From Ailurus styani (Eukaryota > Chordata > Mammalia > Carnivora > Ailuridae), in contig LNAC01000346.1 in the NCBI GenBank assembly GCA_002007465.1, forward strand, positions 2,245,525-2,309,524: a stretch of 64,000 bases of DNA, in the 5' to 3' direction. Position numbers and translations under genes: made by a program. This document shows, piece by piece, positions 10,286 through 20,312 of this stretch; within the stretch, counting starts at the first letter, position 1, and every line of letters starts with the position of its first letter. A model generated the notes under the pieces. That model did no database searches. It saw only the letters and a program-made list of their open reading frames with translations, and was not told the DNA's origin.

Positions 10286-12350
10286 CTTCCAAAATGAGAG
10301 AAGGGGGGAAACGGGACAAAGTTTGAAAAGGGATTAAAAAAAAGTTTGTAGGATGTTTATAAAATAGGAATCTTGAAAGGAGTTTTATGTGTGGTCAAGC
10401 ATGCTTAGATTGGAACAGATTTATTTAAATTTAAAAAAGAGTTGTAATATCAAAAATACACTGCTGCAGAATTCGTTTAATTTTTCTCTCTGCAGAAGTT
10501 TTCTTCAATTGTTGGTCTCCTCTTAATAAATTATAAATAAAGGTTTTTCTGTATCTTTTAAGAAATCTGCAAAGATTTTATGTTTTACCAATTTACTGTA
10601 CCTCACTTTGGCATTATCAGGTCTGTGTTTACTTAAGAAAACCCAGTCTTCTCCATATTAAAAAAGCTAACTTTTGTTCACAAGTGCATAACCTTCTGTA
10701 TTTGCCTTAAAAACCTTCTGTTGTCACTTTGGTTAAGTATTATTTCATAATCTGTGATACTATTTAGTTAAATGTTCAGACCTTTTGATGTTTTGACAAC
10801 TTCCCCCAAATCAAATTCTAGATGGAGTCTTGCTGACCTCAAGGTAAGTGAGATTTCCTAGAGTGTTCCTGGAAAATTTCGAAGGCTCTGTGTCTCACCT
10901 AATAAAAGAGAGATGTTAAACTACTTTTAAACTACTTTGGTTTATTTGGTATGATAAATTACGTGGGAAGCGTTGTCAAATAAGAAGTGATGATAAACCT
11001 TCTTAAGGTTATTTCTGTACAGATATGTTACTAATAGAGGTATTCCAGAAATTCTTTGAAGTTTCTAGAAGCTTATCAATACTCTTATTGTCCAATTATT
11101 ATTCTGAATTATTGTATTACACAGAATAACTGAGCATAAGGTAACAGTTGGAATGAGAAATAGAAATCCTATTATTTTTCCTTTTTTCACCTGGGTTTTG
11201 AAGACTGAAGGATCATTCAAAGAAAGGAAGTGTCTCGTGATCTAACATTTTTAAGTAAGAAAGCAAAAGAAGAAATGGAGACGTTTCTTCTAGAGAACAA
11301 GGATGTTTTTGCTTAATCTTGCATTACACATAGACAGGTTCTCTGGTGCCTGAAGATCGCACAGCTGTGTACATTTGTGTTCAAGATTAGGTTGTGTTGA
11401 GCTTGCTGCTGCTTTTACGATTCTTCTTCCTCAGCTGTCTATCTTTCCATCTCGTTTTCACATTTAAAATCTCAAAGAAATGTAGAGGGTAATTAAATGA
11501 CCTTGGAATTTCTTTAGTGTAAGGATTGTAAGTAATTGAGGGAATAGATGTGCTCTGCTGGGTGTTGTCTTTCCTAACATGATCCAAAACCTGAAGACAG
11601 GCATCGGGTTAACTGCAGAGATCTTGTTTAAAAACATTTTAAGTCAAGCCAGAATAAGGAGCATAGGTGGGATTAAAACGCAAAACATTGTCCAGTGAGG
11701 CTAGTTGGGTTTTAATTTGGAGCATGGACTATCTCTTAAAAGACACTAAACTCTTTTCCTCCATCACTAACTCCCGTGTGTTCTGAAATCAGCACATAGG
11801 ACAAAATGATCCTCCCATTTTTACCCTTGGTGTATGGTCCCTTGTTACCTGATGAAATTAACTTTTCTTTGGCTCACTTTGCATTAATAAAAATACATAA
11901 ATTTATAGAAACGTGCACATTAAAACATGTGTTTAGTATCTGTATTAGATTTTGAAGTAATGAAAAAAGACATCCTTTCAGATTTTGACCTCGTTTTTCT
12001 GATTTTAACCCCTTTTACAGCCTCCCCCCCCCAATCTGTGTTCCTTCCACCTGCTCACTTACAGATGCTCAGAATCTACATGTTCCTTACTTTAACACAA
12101 ATCACATTTTCTGTCAGGCAAGGACATACTATACAGTCATTCTGCTCAGGCAAATTTACAAAATTAATATGGTCTATTTCAAAGGATTTTTTTTAATCAG
12201 ACATAATTATAAATAGAATTCTAAGCATTAAAAAGCTAAGGTTAAAAGTCACTTCTAAGAGTTCAGGAACCATCCTGTGCCTGGAGAACGGAGCAAGGTA
12301 GAGGTAGCATGGCCCTGAAGCTGTAAGGTCCTGCCATCTTCCACTTGGGT
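10286..12350. other. Unassigned sequence, perhaps more of the retrovirus-like remnant
   Basis: No gene is supported. CTCAAGGTAAGTGAG (near 10840) and GTTTATTTGGTATGATAAATTACGTGGG (near 10938) hint at retroviral internal sequence but cannot be confirmed by eye. Open frames are 66-89 codons and unremarkable. Confidence 0.35.
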
Positions 12351-12371
12351 GTGACATGTGTTACATGTCAC
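12351..12371. repeat. Short perfect hairpin with overlapping direct repeat
   Basis: The arms GTGACATGT (12351-12359) and ACATGTCAC (12363-12371) are perfect inverted copies around a 3-base loop. ACATGTGTTA also occurs as a direct repeat (12354-12363 and again from 12370). Confidence 0.85.
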
Positions 12372-12879
12372 ATGTGTTAGTGTAAAGGAATGTAGTTGGA
12401 GATTGGTCATGTTCCAAAGTCAACTCTAACCTGACAGTTTAAGTTTTGGATCTAAAGTTGCCTTCGCTAATGTTGGCTGTTTCCTTGCTGTTCATTTTTG
12501 CTTTTAAAACCAAAGTTTATGGTTCTTTTCCATTTTATTTGCTCATCTCCGAGGCTGAAAACCTCCCATGTAATGACTATGAAAAACTGAACACGTCACT
12601 GATAATTCTTACTGTAGATTTCATTAACATAAATACTTAGCATTTCATTCAAAATACTTTCATTACGTAAATACTTAGGATTTTAAAAATGTAGTAGGTA
12701 ATTTTGATTATTCCTTAACCAAGAGCTTAGTTTGGCTAGAAAAAAATAGCTAGATGTTCAAAATTAATAAAGCTGCCACTGTATATCAAACATAAAGAGA
12801 TTATCTATTGCTTTTTTGAAGTTCAAAGGATTTATAGCTACTTGAGATCTTGTAAATACTTCATTGTGAATGATACATG
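12372..12879. other. Unique AT-rich sequence
   Basis: Nothing recognisable is seen. A 64-codon frame at 12446-12640 has a hydrophobic beginning but starts at TTG, not ATG, so it is not a supported secreted peptide. Confidence 0.5.
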
Positions 12880-13297
12880 TGTTATGGGCTGAACTATGCC
12901 CCCCCCACTCAAAAAATTGAAGTCCTAACTCTCAATACCTCAGAATGTAACCATATTTGGAGATAGGTTTTTTTGCAGAGGTGATTAAGTTAAAATGAGG
13001 TCATTAGGATGGGCCATAATCCAATTTTGCTATTCTTATAAGAAGAAGAAATTTGGCACAGACATGTGCATAGGGAAGGTGGTGTGACAATGGGGGGGGG
13101 GGGAAGATGGCTAATCTATAAGACAAGCAGAGAGGCCTGGAACAGATCCCTCCCTTAAGCCCCCGAAGGAACTGACCTTATTGACACCTTAATCTCAGTC
13201 TTCAAACCTCTAGGACTGTGAGAAAATAAATTCTGGTGGTTTAATCCACCCAGTCTGTGGTACTTGGTTAGATCGGCCCTAGCAAACTAAAATGATA
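12880..13297 (+). mobile_element. MaLR-like (MLT1-type) solitary LTR
   Basis: The stretch begins TGTTATGGGCTGAACTATGCC and contains TTTGGAGATAGGTTTTTTTGC. It then has GATTAAGTTAAAATGAGGTCATTAGG, TCTTATAAGAAGAAG and GAGAGGCCTGGAACAGATCC. It ends with ACTGTGAGAAAATAAATTCTGGTGG and CCACCCAGTCTGTGGTACTTGG. That order, with an AATAAA signal near the 3' end, fits an ERVL-MaLR type LTR. A G12 run lies at 13093-13104. The TSD is not clear and the subfamily is unresolved. Confidence 0.72.
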
Positions 13298-13449
13298 TGG
13301 AAACTAACAATTTTTTAGGAGGGAAAAATAAATTGCAAATGAATTTAAGTTAGGTTAATGTACAAAATTTGCTAAAGGTTTTCATTGAATTGTTCTGGAA
13401 ATTTCAGGGAATAATCTAAGAATTTATCAGCAAAAAAATTGAAAATACT

Positions 13450-13743
13450 ATTTTTTTATTACTATTATTTGCCTAGGGGTACAGTTCTGTGAATCATCAA
13501 GCTTACACCTTTCACAGCACTCACCATACCACAAACCGTCCCCAATGTCCATAACCCATCCATCCTATCCCTACCTTCCCACCCCCCCAGTAACCCTCAG
13601 TTTGTTTCATGAGATTAAGAGTGTCTTACGGTTTGTCTCCTTCCCAATCCCATCTTGTTTCATTTTTTTCCCTCCCTACCCCCCACGACCCCCTGCCCTG
13701 CCCCTCAAATTCCTCCTATTAGAGAGATCATATGATGATTGCC
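13450..13743 (-). mobile_element. Short 5'-truncated carnivore L1 (3' UTR only)
   Basis: The plus strand is the reverse of a carnivore L1 3' UTR. It shows a T-rich start, AGGGGTACAGTTCTGTGAATCATC, CACTCACCATACCACAAACC, AATGTCCATAACCCATCC, TAACCCTCAGTTTGTTTCATGAGATT and GAGAGATCATATGATGATTG. The possible TSD AAAATACT lies at 13442-13449 and 13745-13752. The same 3' UTR is seen at 35137-35398. Confidence 0.9.
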
Positions 13744-13752
13744 AAAAATACT

Positions 13753-14396
13753 GATTTTTAAGGAGAGTTTCAAGATACCACTTGTGTTTAAAAGATATCT
13801 TGATCACATTATTTGCAAGTGCCACATGCTCCAATTACTGTTAATTGAGTGCTGGTGTGGTACTTTCAATCTTGGCAAATGTACATTAAATATGTATAGA
13901 GTTAAAACAAATAAAGTAGAGAGGTTAAAATAAACAGGGCTTGATTAATGTATAGTTTACCAAGGCACTGAGTAGCATTTCATTCAATCGGCTAGGGCTT
14001 TTACCTAATAAGATCCATTAGTATTTCTCAACAATAAATTCAAATGGTTAGGAAAAGATTTGGCCAAAAATTACTTAAAAGGTGTATTTCCAGTAAGAGT
14101 TTACACCACTTAGAAAACTAAGAAAAGCCAAATTCCCTTTCTAACTTTGTTTTGTGTGTTTAATACTTTATTATTCCTCTAATTTTGATTTTATATACTA
14201 AGGTAGAACAGAAATAGATGTATTTCTATCATTTCATAAATAGTTGTATTTTTAAGACAGTATTTTCAAAACTGATGCCCCTATGGAAAGTGAATTATTT
14301 TATAAAGAATTGCTATTATTGGTGTATGAGTACCTAGGTATGTGGCACTTGGGTACGTAATAATAGGATTAACCAAGATTGTAGCAATCACCCACT
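13753..14396. other. Unique AT-rich sequence
   Basis: I recognise no gene or repeat family here. Confidence 0.5.
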
Positions 14397-14497
14397 GCTT
14401 TCATGATGCCTCTTACAAAGAAAAAAGAATTGCATAGAAAAAAGAATTGCATAAAAAAAGGCTTTCATGATGCCTCTTACATAGAAAAAAGAAATAT
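14397..14497. repeat. 64-bp local tandem duplication
   Basis: GCTTTCATGATGCCTCTTAC begins at 14397 and again at 14461, followed by a near-identical AAGAAAAAAGAA stretch. Within the first unit, AGAAAAAAGAATTGCAT is itself repeated. The second unit is partial (about 37 bp matching). Confidence 0.88.
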
Positions 14498-15079
14498 AGA
14501 AGACTTAACAAAGCAACTTATGTTTTGTTTTTTTACTAAGCAGAAAGTACAAAATGTTACTTAAATGCAGCAGTGAACATTGAGGATACAGTGGTTTAGA
14601 GGGACCATCTTAATGCTGATATGATTATTTAATCAATTTAAACTTTAATATTCAGAAATAGTTACACCACCAATATATTTTGGTCCAAACTTCGGACGAA
14701 TTTAGAACTTTAAGAAAAAGTTTATTTTGAGGTTAAACTGTCAAATGTTGTTCCAACTTGGATGAAATGTATCAATGCCTCTACTTTTTCTCCAAAACAA
14801 AACTTTTTTTTTTTAAATTAAAATAAAACTGAATGTTGAAACAGAATGTTTAACTGGTCTCCTTTCATTGGGTTCTTTCTGACCTGCATTGTGGGGCTTA
14901 CAGCAAGACAGTTCATTGACCTGTGAGTAGTCAGCTGTTGGAGCCCAATTGTTCAGTCTCTGATTCGCTACAAATTAAACATTCTAGGCGTCAAATTAGT
15001 GCTCTGCTAAAGAAGCAATTGCTCCAACAATCTGATGAATACATAAAAATGGGATTTTCAAAAGTGATGTTTTGTTTTG
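14498..15079. other. Unique AT-rich sequence
   Basis: No gene or named repeat is seen. A T9 run near 14804 is the only low-complexity feature. Confidence 0.5.
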
Positions 15080-15182
15080 GAGATTTTATTTTTAAGTATC
15101 TCTACACCTAACATGGGGCTCAAACTCCCCACCCTCAGATCATGAGTAGCATCCTCCACTCCCTGAGCCAGCCAGGTGCCTC
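15080..15182 (-). mobile_element. Short tRNA-Lys-related CAN-SINE variant
   Basis: The plus strand shows AGATTTTATTTTTAAGTATCTCTACACC, then ATGGGGCTCAAACTCCCCACCC, and CTGAGCCAGCCAGGTGCC. This is the short CAN-SINE type that lacks the GA-rich middle. A TSD is not evident. Confidence 0.85.
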
Positions 15183-15254
15183 ATGGTAGATTTTTAAAGA
15201 GAAGTTTTAATATGCAGCAACACTCTGCAATTAAAATTCAGGCCTAAGGGGGCT

Positions 15255-15720
15255 TGTATTAGATGCCCTTTGTGCTGCTGTAAGAAACGGTAAACTGGGT
15301 GCTTTTAAAAACATACTTAATGTCTCAAAATTCTGGACGCTACAAGTCTGAAGTTAAGATGTGGTCTGGGCTGTATTCTTTTTGGAGCCTATAGAGGAAA
15401 ATTCCTCCATGTGTCTTCCAGCATCTGTGTGTGCCACTACCTTGACTTGTAGATGGATCATTCCAGTCTCTGCCTCTGTTGTTAAATGGTGGCCTTCTCT
15501 GCTTTTGACTTTTTCCCCCCTTCTTTTCTTTTCAGTTTGATCTTTCTCTTCTTAAAAGGACTGTAGTCCTACTGAAGTAAGGGCCCATCCTCATCCTGTG
15601 TAACCTCATCTTGACTAATTACATCTGCAACAGTAGTATTTCCAAATAGGGTCACATTCTGAAGTAATGAGACTTAGGTCTGCAACAACATATTTTTGGG
15701 GAGGACGCTGGTTTACAACA
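15255..15720 (-). mobile_element. MaLR-like solitary LTR, antisense
   Basis: On the plus strand TGTATTAGATGCCCTTTGTGCTGCTGTAAGA opens the element. CTGGGTGCTTTTAAAAACA, CAAAATTCTGGACGCTACAAGTC, CCTCATCTTGACTAATTACATC and GGTTTACAACA follow. This is the reverse of the arrangement seen at 12880 and 59371. Ends are TG...CA. The flanks GGGCT and GAGTT match at 3 of 5 bases. Confidence 0.72.
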
Positions 15721-15761
15721 GAGTTGTTTGAACTATAGGAAACAGAAAACTCACATAGTAG

Positions 15762-16195
15762 TTTTCTTAAGCTCCTGTAACAGCTAACCACAGATTTAGT
15801 GGTTTACAACAACCTGAAAGTCAGAAGTCTAGATTAAGTCTCACTGGGTTAAAACCAAGGTGTCAGCAGGGCTGTGTGTTTTTCTGGAGGCTCTGGCAGA
15901 AAATCTATTTCCTTGACCTTTCCAGCTTCTACGTGCAGCCCACTTTCCCTTAGTCTGTGATCCCCACAATGCTATTTCTCTGGTTTTGCCTCTTCTGTCT
16001 CCTTCCTACCATTTGAAGACACTGGGTCTATTGGAATAATCAAGGGTAGTCTCCTCTTAAAAAGTCAATTTATTATTATCCACCTTAGTTCTATCTACAA
16101 CTGAGTAGCTTCCATGCCATTTAAGAGAATATATTCACAGTTTCTAGGGTTTAAGATAAGCACATCTTTGGGAAGCCATCCTGCCTATTAAAACC
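15762..16195 (-). mobile_element. Second MaLR-like LTR, antisense, adjacent
   Basis: This has the same layout in a different subfamily. It reads CTCCTGTAACAGCTAACCACAGATTTAGTGG, AAAGTCAGAAGTCTAGATTAAGTCTCACTGGG, CAGCAGGGCTGTGTG, CTGGAGGCTCTGGCAG, TATTCACAGTTTCTAGGG and CATCTTTGGGAAGCCATCCTGCC. It lies about 40 bp from the previous LTR in the same orientation. Edges are approximate. Confidence 0.7.
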
Positions 16196-16324
16196 CAACA
16201 AAATGCTTCTTTGCTCTGGGAAAAAAAATGATTTCTTCCTCCATAAATTGATAACAGAAAAAATATTTTGACCCAGAGGACCTTGAGTTCTCCTATCAAC
16301 TTACTCACTGATTAATTTAAAAGT

Positions 16325-16440
16325 GGTTCGGAATGCCTACTAGATGGCTGGCAGCTAAGCATGCCTGAGTTCTTCTTCAGGAACTCACAGTCTAGGAAAA
16401 CATGTATAAACAATAATTACAGTAAATGTGACATTTTATA
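16325..16440 (+). mobile_element. L2 fragment
   Basis: GCCTACTAGATGGCTGGCAG, TTCAGGAACTCACAGTCTAGG and AAACAATAATTACAGTAAATGTGACA follow the order of the L2 3' region. The copy is strongly decayed. Confidence 0.55.
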
Positions 16441-17057
16441 AGTCATTCATTCAGAGTTTACTGACAAGGCAATGAAGGTACACAAATAAATTTTTCTAAT
16501 ATGATGTTGCAAAATCTTGAGGTGATTGAAAATGGTCTGAAGTGAGTAAAAGTTAACCAGGTAGAGTGGGGTCCTGGACAGCAGAAAACCCTGTATAGAT
16601 GGAGAGGGGGAGGAAGGGGAAGAAACTCTAAATAGCCAATAGGATTGAGAAACAAACGGCAAAGAAGTTTGTAATGTAACTGGCTTTGTGTTCATAACAA
16701 TTACTCTGGCATATGAGTGGAATTAAGGAGGATGAATCAGGAGTCAGGAATAGATCAGTTCCCAAATTTCCAGAAGAGAAATCAAGAGCATTAAAGTAAC
16801 AGGATTCTGTCTACTTTACTATTACCTGAAAATAAAGATGTTAAAAAGTTCTTAATTCTTACACCATTTAAGAAATCAGATCATATTAAAACAATGATAA
16901 ATAACTTGCATAACGGAATAATGGCAAAAAGTACTGTACCTCAAGTATTTTAATCATAAGCTGAATTCAGTATTTACAATCAGTTATCATGGGTGAAACA
17001 AAGATTAACTAAAAAAATACAAAAAATTAAGGGATCAAGAAATATCCAAGTGAATAT
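16441..17057. other. Unassigned, possibly L2-derived at its start
   Basis: Nothing beyond decayed repeat-like sequence is recognised. An 82-codon minus-strand frame here shows no family I know. Confidence 0.4.
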
Positions 17058-17275
17058 ATGTATATTTTTTAATAGTTTTATTGAGGTAAAGTCTATATAC
17101 CACAAAATTCACCTATTATAAATCTAAAAGTCAATGGTTTTTAGTAAATTTATTGAGCTCTGAAAGCACATAACAATCCAGTTCTAGAACCTTCCACCAG
17201 CCCCCTAAAATTCAGTGTTCTGCTCCTGACTATATGTAGTTAATCTCTGTTCCCACACCCAGAACTAAGCAAACT
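17058..17275 (-). mobile_element. L1M 3' UTR fragment, antisense
   Basis: TTTTATTGAGGTAAAGTCTATATACCACAAAATTCACC, AAGCACATAACAATCCAGTTCTAGAAC and CCCACACCCAGAAC follow the reverse strand of old mammalian L1 3' UTRs. Decay is heavy. Confidence 0.65.
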
Positions 17276-18290
17276 CAAATCAACATTGTGCACTTACTTT
17301 TATTTGCCAATTTATTGTTTTTTAAACATGGTTCCTTTTATTTTATTGAACACTTATGGTAGCTGCTTGAAATTTCTGTCTGCTAAGTCCAACATCTAGG
17401 GACACTAAGAGACAACTTCTCTAATTGGCTTTTTTCCAGAATATGGGTGACTCATTTCTATTTCTTTTTAAGTCTCATAGTTTTTGCTGTTGAAAACTGA
17501 ACTTTTAAAAATAATATATTGAAACAACTCTAAACTCAGATTTTGCCCCCCTAAACATTGTTTGTTACATTGTTGATTTCTTTATTTAGTTACTCGTTTT
17601 GGCTAAGTCTGTCACCCTAGGGTGTACGGCCACTGATGCTTTTTCTTTTCTTTTTTCTTTTTTAATTTTAAAATCTGGTCTCCTAGGATTTGTTCTGTGT
17701 CTTCATAACTAAGTCATAAGCCCATGTTAAAAAGAGGTTATGTTCAAGCATATAGAACCAGTACATCTTTTTCTGCTGAATGGTCTGTGTGTGATTAAGG
17801 GAGTGCATTCATATTGTGAGTGTCCAGGCTTCTACTCCACTGGATTCTTGCATTTTCTCTGCATATGTGTACATCTTATTTTGACCAAAAATGTGGGGCT
17901 AGTTTGAGTGCTTATAGTTCTTTGATTTGCATGCATCCAGACTCAAGCAAGAATGATTGCTTCAGTCATAAGCACAATATGGTCACCTCCACCGATAATA
18001 TCATTTAAATGGGGGCCATTGCTTACTGTAGGAATTTGAGTGGATTCGCTTTGGCTGCAGAAGCAAAGCAGCCAGTTCTCATGGTCTGCCTTACCCTATC
18101 AAAGCCTCTCTGCTGCTCGGGCTGGGGATGGTGATGGGAGCAGCTTCAGGCAAGAAAGCCATGAAATCCTACTGTTTTTACCTGAATTTTAGTAGTTTAT
18201 GAGGCAAAAATATTCCTCTGATGGCTGTACACTTTTGTTTGATGGGAATGTTTGCTTTTGTCCAGTTCTATGGCTGATTTTTTGTGGGGA
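17276..18290 (-). mobile_element. Probable continuation of old L1M-like sequence
   Basis: AAATTTCTGTCTGCTAAGTCCAACATCTAGGG and ATGGGTGACTCATTTC fit the reverse strand of older L1M 3' UTR types. The later half (17600-18290) has no feature I can name. The call is tentative. Confidence 0.35.
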
Positions 18291-18391
18291 GGGGAAGAAA
18301 TTTACCAGTCTTCTTATTTGACCATTCTTGGGAGTCTTTTACCTATCAGTTTAGGTATTTCCTCCTTTACTATATTTACTAATGTATTATT

Positions 18392-18576
18392 ATTTTTTAA
18401 AGACTTTATATGACAGAGACACAGCGAGAGAGGGAACACCAGCAGGGGGAGTGGGAGAGGGAGAAGCAGGCTTTCCCATAGAGCGGGGAGCCTGATGCGG
18501 GGCTCTATCCCAGGACCCTGGGTTCGTGACCTGAGCCGAAGGCAGATGCTTAATGACTGAGCCACCCAGGCTCCCC
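18392..18576 (-). mobile_element. CAN-SINE
   Basis: TTTTTTAAAGACTTTATATGACAGAGACACAGCGAGAGAGGG opens the element. GAGAAGCAGGC, AGCCTGATGCGGGGCTC, CCCAGGACCCTGGG and GACTGAGCCACCCAGGCTCCCC follow. No convincing TSD is seen. The 99-codon minus frame is a SINE shadow. Confidence 0.93.
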
Positions 18577-19013
18577 CTAAAACAATAAGTATTTTATTTT
18601 TCTCTAAGATCAATGTAGAGTGCCTACATCCATGCTTTAGCTGTTATTTTAGTGTTATTACCATCAGGATTTTAGATTATAGGCCCTTATCACTTGTTAC
18701 ACTTGTTCAAGACTGTTGAGATATTAGTGTTATTATCTCTATTATCTGACAGATTAACAACATTCCTATCATGGTCAACTGTTGGCACCAACATAGTCCA
18801 CCTTTGTGTCCTCTCAGCTTCCCAAAGCTCTTCTTACCGTGGACCAAATGAAGTATTTAAACACTTGGCACAACACAGGGTATGGAAAACTAAAGGACTT
18901 ACAAGGGCCAAGGGGAGAGAATATGTCATTACAGAAAACAGTAGCTACTCTGTTTATGAATTAGAAAACTGCTCTGGAATACTATGAAACTATGAAATAC
19001 AATAATTATACAT
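18577..19013. other. Unique sequence
   Basis: No gene is supported. A 97-codon frame at 18694-18987 has no recognisable motif. Confidence 0.45.
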
Positions 19014-19024
19014 ATTATGTGATA

Positions 19025-19231
19025 GATTTTTAAAAGATTTTTTTTAAGTTTTTTTTAAAGATTTTATCTGTCGGGGGGGAAAGAGCACAAGCAGGGGGAG
19101 CGGCAAGCAGAGGGAGAAGCAGAATCCCCGCTGAGCAAGGAGTCTGATTTGAGACTCAGTGCTAGGACCCTGGGACCAGGACCTGAGCTGAAGATAGATA
19201 CTTAATTGACTGAGCCACTGAGGTGCCCCAC
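19025..19231 (-). mobile_element. CAN-SINE
   Basis: A T-rich start with two TTTTTTAA blocks is followed by AAGATTTTATCTG, a GA-rich middle, CTAGGACCCTGGG and GACTGAGCCACTGAGGTGCCCC. The TSD ATTATGTGATA occurs at 19014-19024 and 19232-19242. Confidence 0.93.
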
Positions 19232-19491
19232 ATTATGTGATATTATTTAAAATGTCAACTCTTTCAAAATTATAAATTCAGATGAAGTAATAATTCATAT
19301 AACACTCAAATACCTTATTAAAAGGGTAATATTAATTTTGGATAAATTATACATAGAGAGGCCCCCGTCTCTGCAAAACAATATTATGCAATGTTATGAT
19401 TGCAAAATAGACTGATTTTCCTGTTTATATTGCAGCTTTTTACAGACTGTACATTGGTAGAACTTAACTCCTTTTGTGTTAGCAGGAATTA

Positions 19492-19675
19492 ATGTAAGTC
19501 GAAACTCTGGAGGAAGCAAAATTGTGTATTATGTGTATTGTAAAATACTTTCTTATTAACATNATGTAAGTCGAAACTCTGGAGGAAGCAAAATTGTGTA
19601 TTATGTGTATTGTAAAATACTTTCTCATTAACATACTCNATGTGTATTGTAAAATACTTTCTTATTAACATACTC
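19492..19675. repeat. Triplicated segment separated by single Ns (assembly overlap)
   Basis: A 71-bp segment at 19492-19562 is repeated at 19564-19634 with one mismatch, across a lone N at 19563. After a second lone N (19639), the last 36 bases (19603-19638) are repeated at 19640-19675. Exact duplication on both sides of one-base Ns is what unmerged overlapping contig ends look like. Confidence 0.9.
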
Positions 19676-19700
19676 ATTCAATTAGCAATTTAAAAAAATC

Positions 19701-19743
19701 AGCCAAGTACCCTATTAATATAGAGCCAAGTACCCTATTAATG
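19701..19743. repeat. 23-bp tandem repeat, two copies
   Basis: AGCCAAGTACCCTATTAATATAG (19701-19723) is followed directly by AGCCAAGTACCCTATTAATG. It sits just after the N-joined segment, so it could be real or a further assembly effect. Confidence 0.85.
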
Positions 19744-19828
19744 TTGGGGGGATAGATGTAAAGAGGAATCTTACACAGTCTGTCTTTCACCAGTGTTCTC
19801 CATTAGAGAGTTAAGAATTTTATTTAAT

Positions 19829-19927
19829 AATATTTCACAAATACTTATTGAATACTTATTGCGTTCTAGGAATTCTAAGCCAATTCCTAGAACACAGTAA
19901 GTATTCAATAAGTATTTGTGAAATATT
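19829..19927. repeat. Near-perfect inverted repeat (46-bp arms, 7-nt loop) of L2/MIR-type sequence
   Basis: The left arm 19829-19874 and right arm 19882-19927 are reverse complements with two mismatches, around the loop CTAAGCC. The arm sequence (AATACTTATTG...TTCTAGGAATT) resembles the conserved TTATTGAGTGCTTACTATGT...TTCTAGG stretch shared by L2 and MIR 3' regions. A transcript of either strand would fold into a 99-nt hairpin of pre-microRNA size. Expression cannot be judged. Confidence 0.95.
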
Positions 19928-20071
19928 TAGGAGATTGTAATACCAAGTGGGATTCTAGCAATTCTTCGAATTCCAAATAAATTCCCTATTTTTATTTTTT
20001 TTAAAAATGACAGTATCACCTGAGTTATTAAAATTTTTTGGCCCACCAATGCTATTCTGCCCAAAGTTAAA

Positions 20072-20312
20072 ATTATAGCTATTGTGTAACGTGCTTACCA
20101 TGAATTAAGAAGAATGCTGAATGCTTTACTTGTATTAGGTCATAACAAACCTATAGGTGTTAGTATTTTTGTCTCCATTTTACAGTGGACATCTCGTGGC
20201 AGTTTGATGCCTATGATCGCAGGTCTAGGAAATGGTTAAGTGACTAGGGTAAGTCCACACAGGTAATAAGCGGCTCAACTCAAATAGAAGACCTGATTCT
20301 AAGTCTTTGCTT
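20072..20312 (+). mobile_element. MIR
   Basis: TAACGTGCTTACCATGAATTA, TGCTGAATGCTTTACTTGTATTAGGTCATAACAAACC, TAGTATTTTTGTCTCCATTTTACAG, GGTTAAGTGACTAGGGTAAGTCCACACAGGTAATAAG and CTGATTCTAAGTCTTTGC are in the canonical MIR order. Confidence 0.9.

Noticed and set aside
12446..12640. Short frame with a signal-peptide-like hydrophobic start
   Set aside because: It begins at TTG, not ATG, lacks any promoter or splice context, and matches no known secreted peptide.
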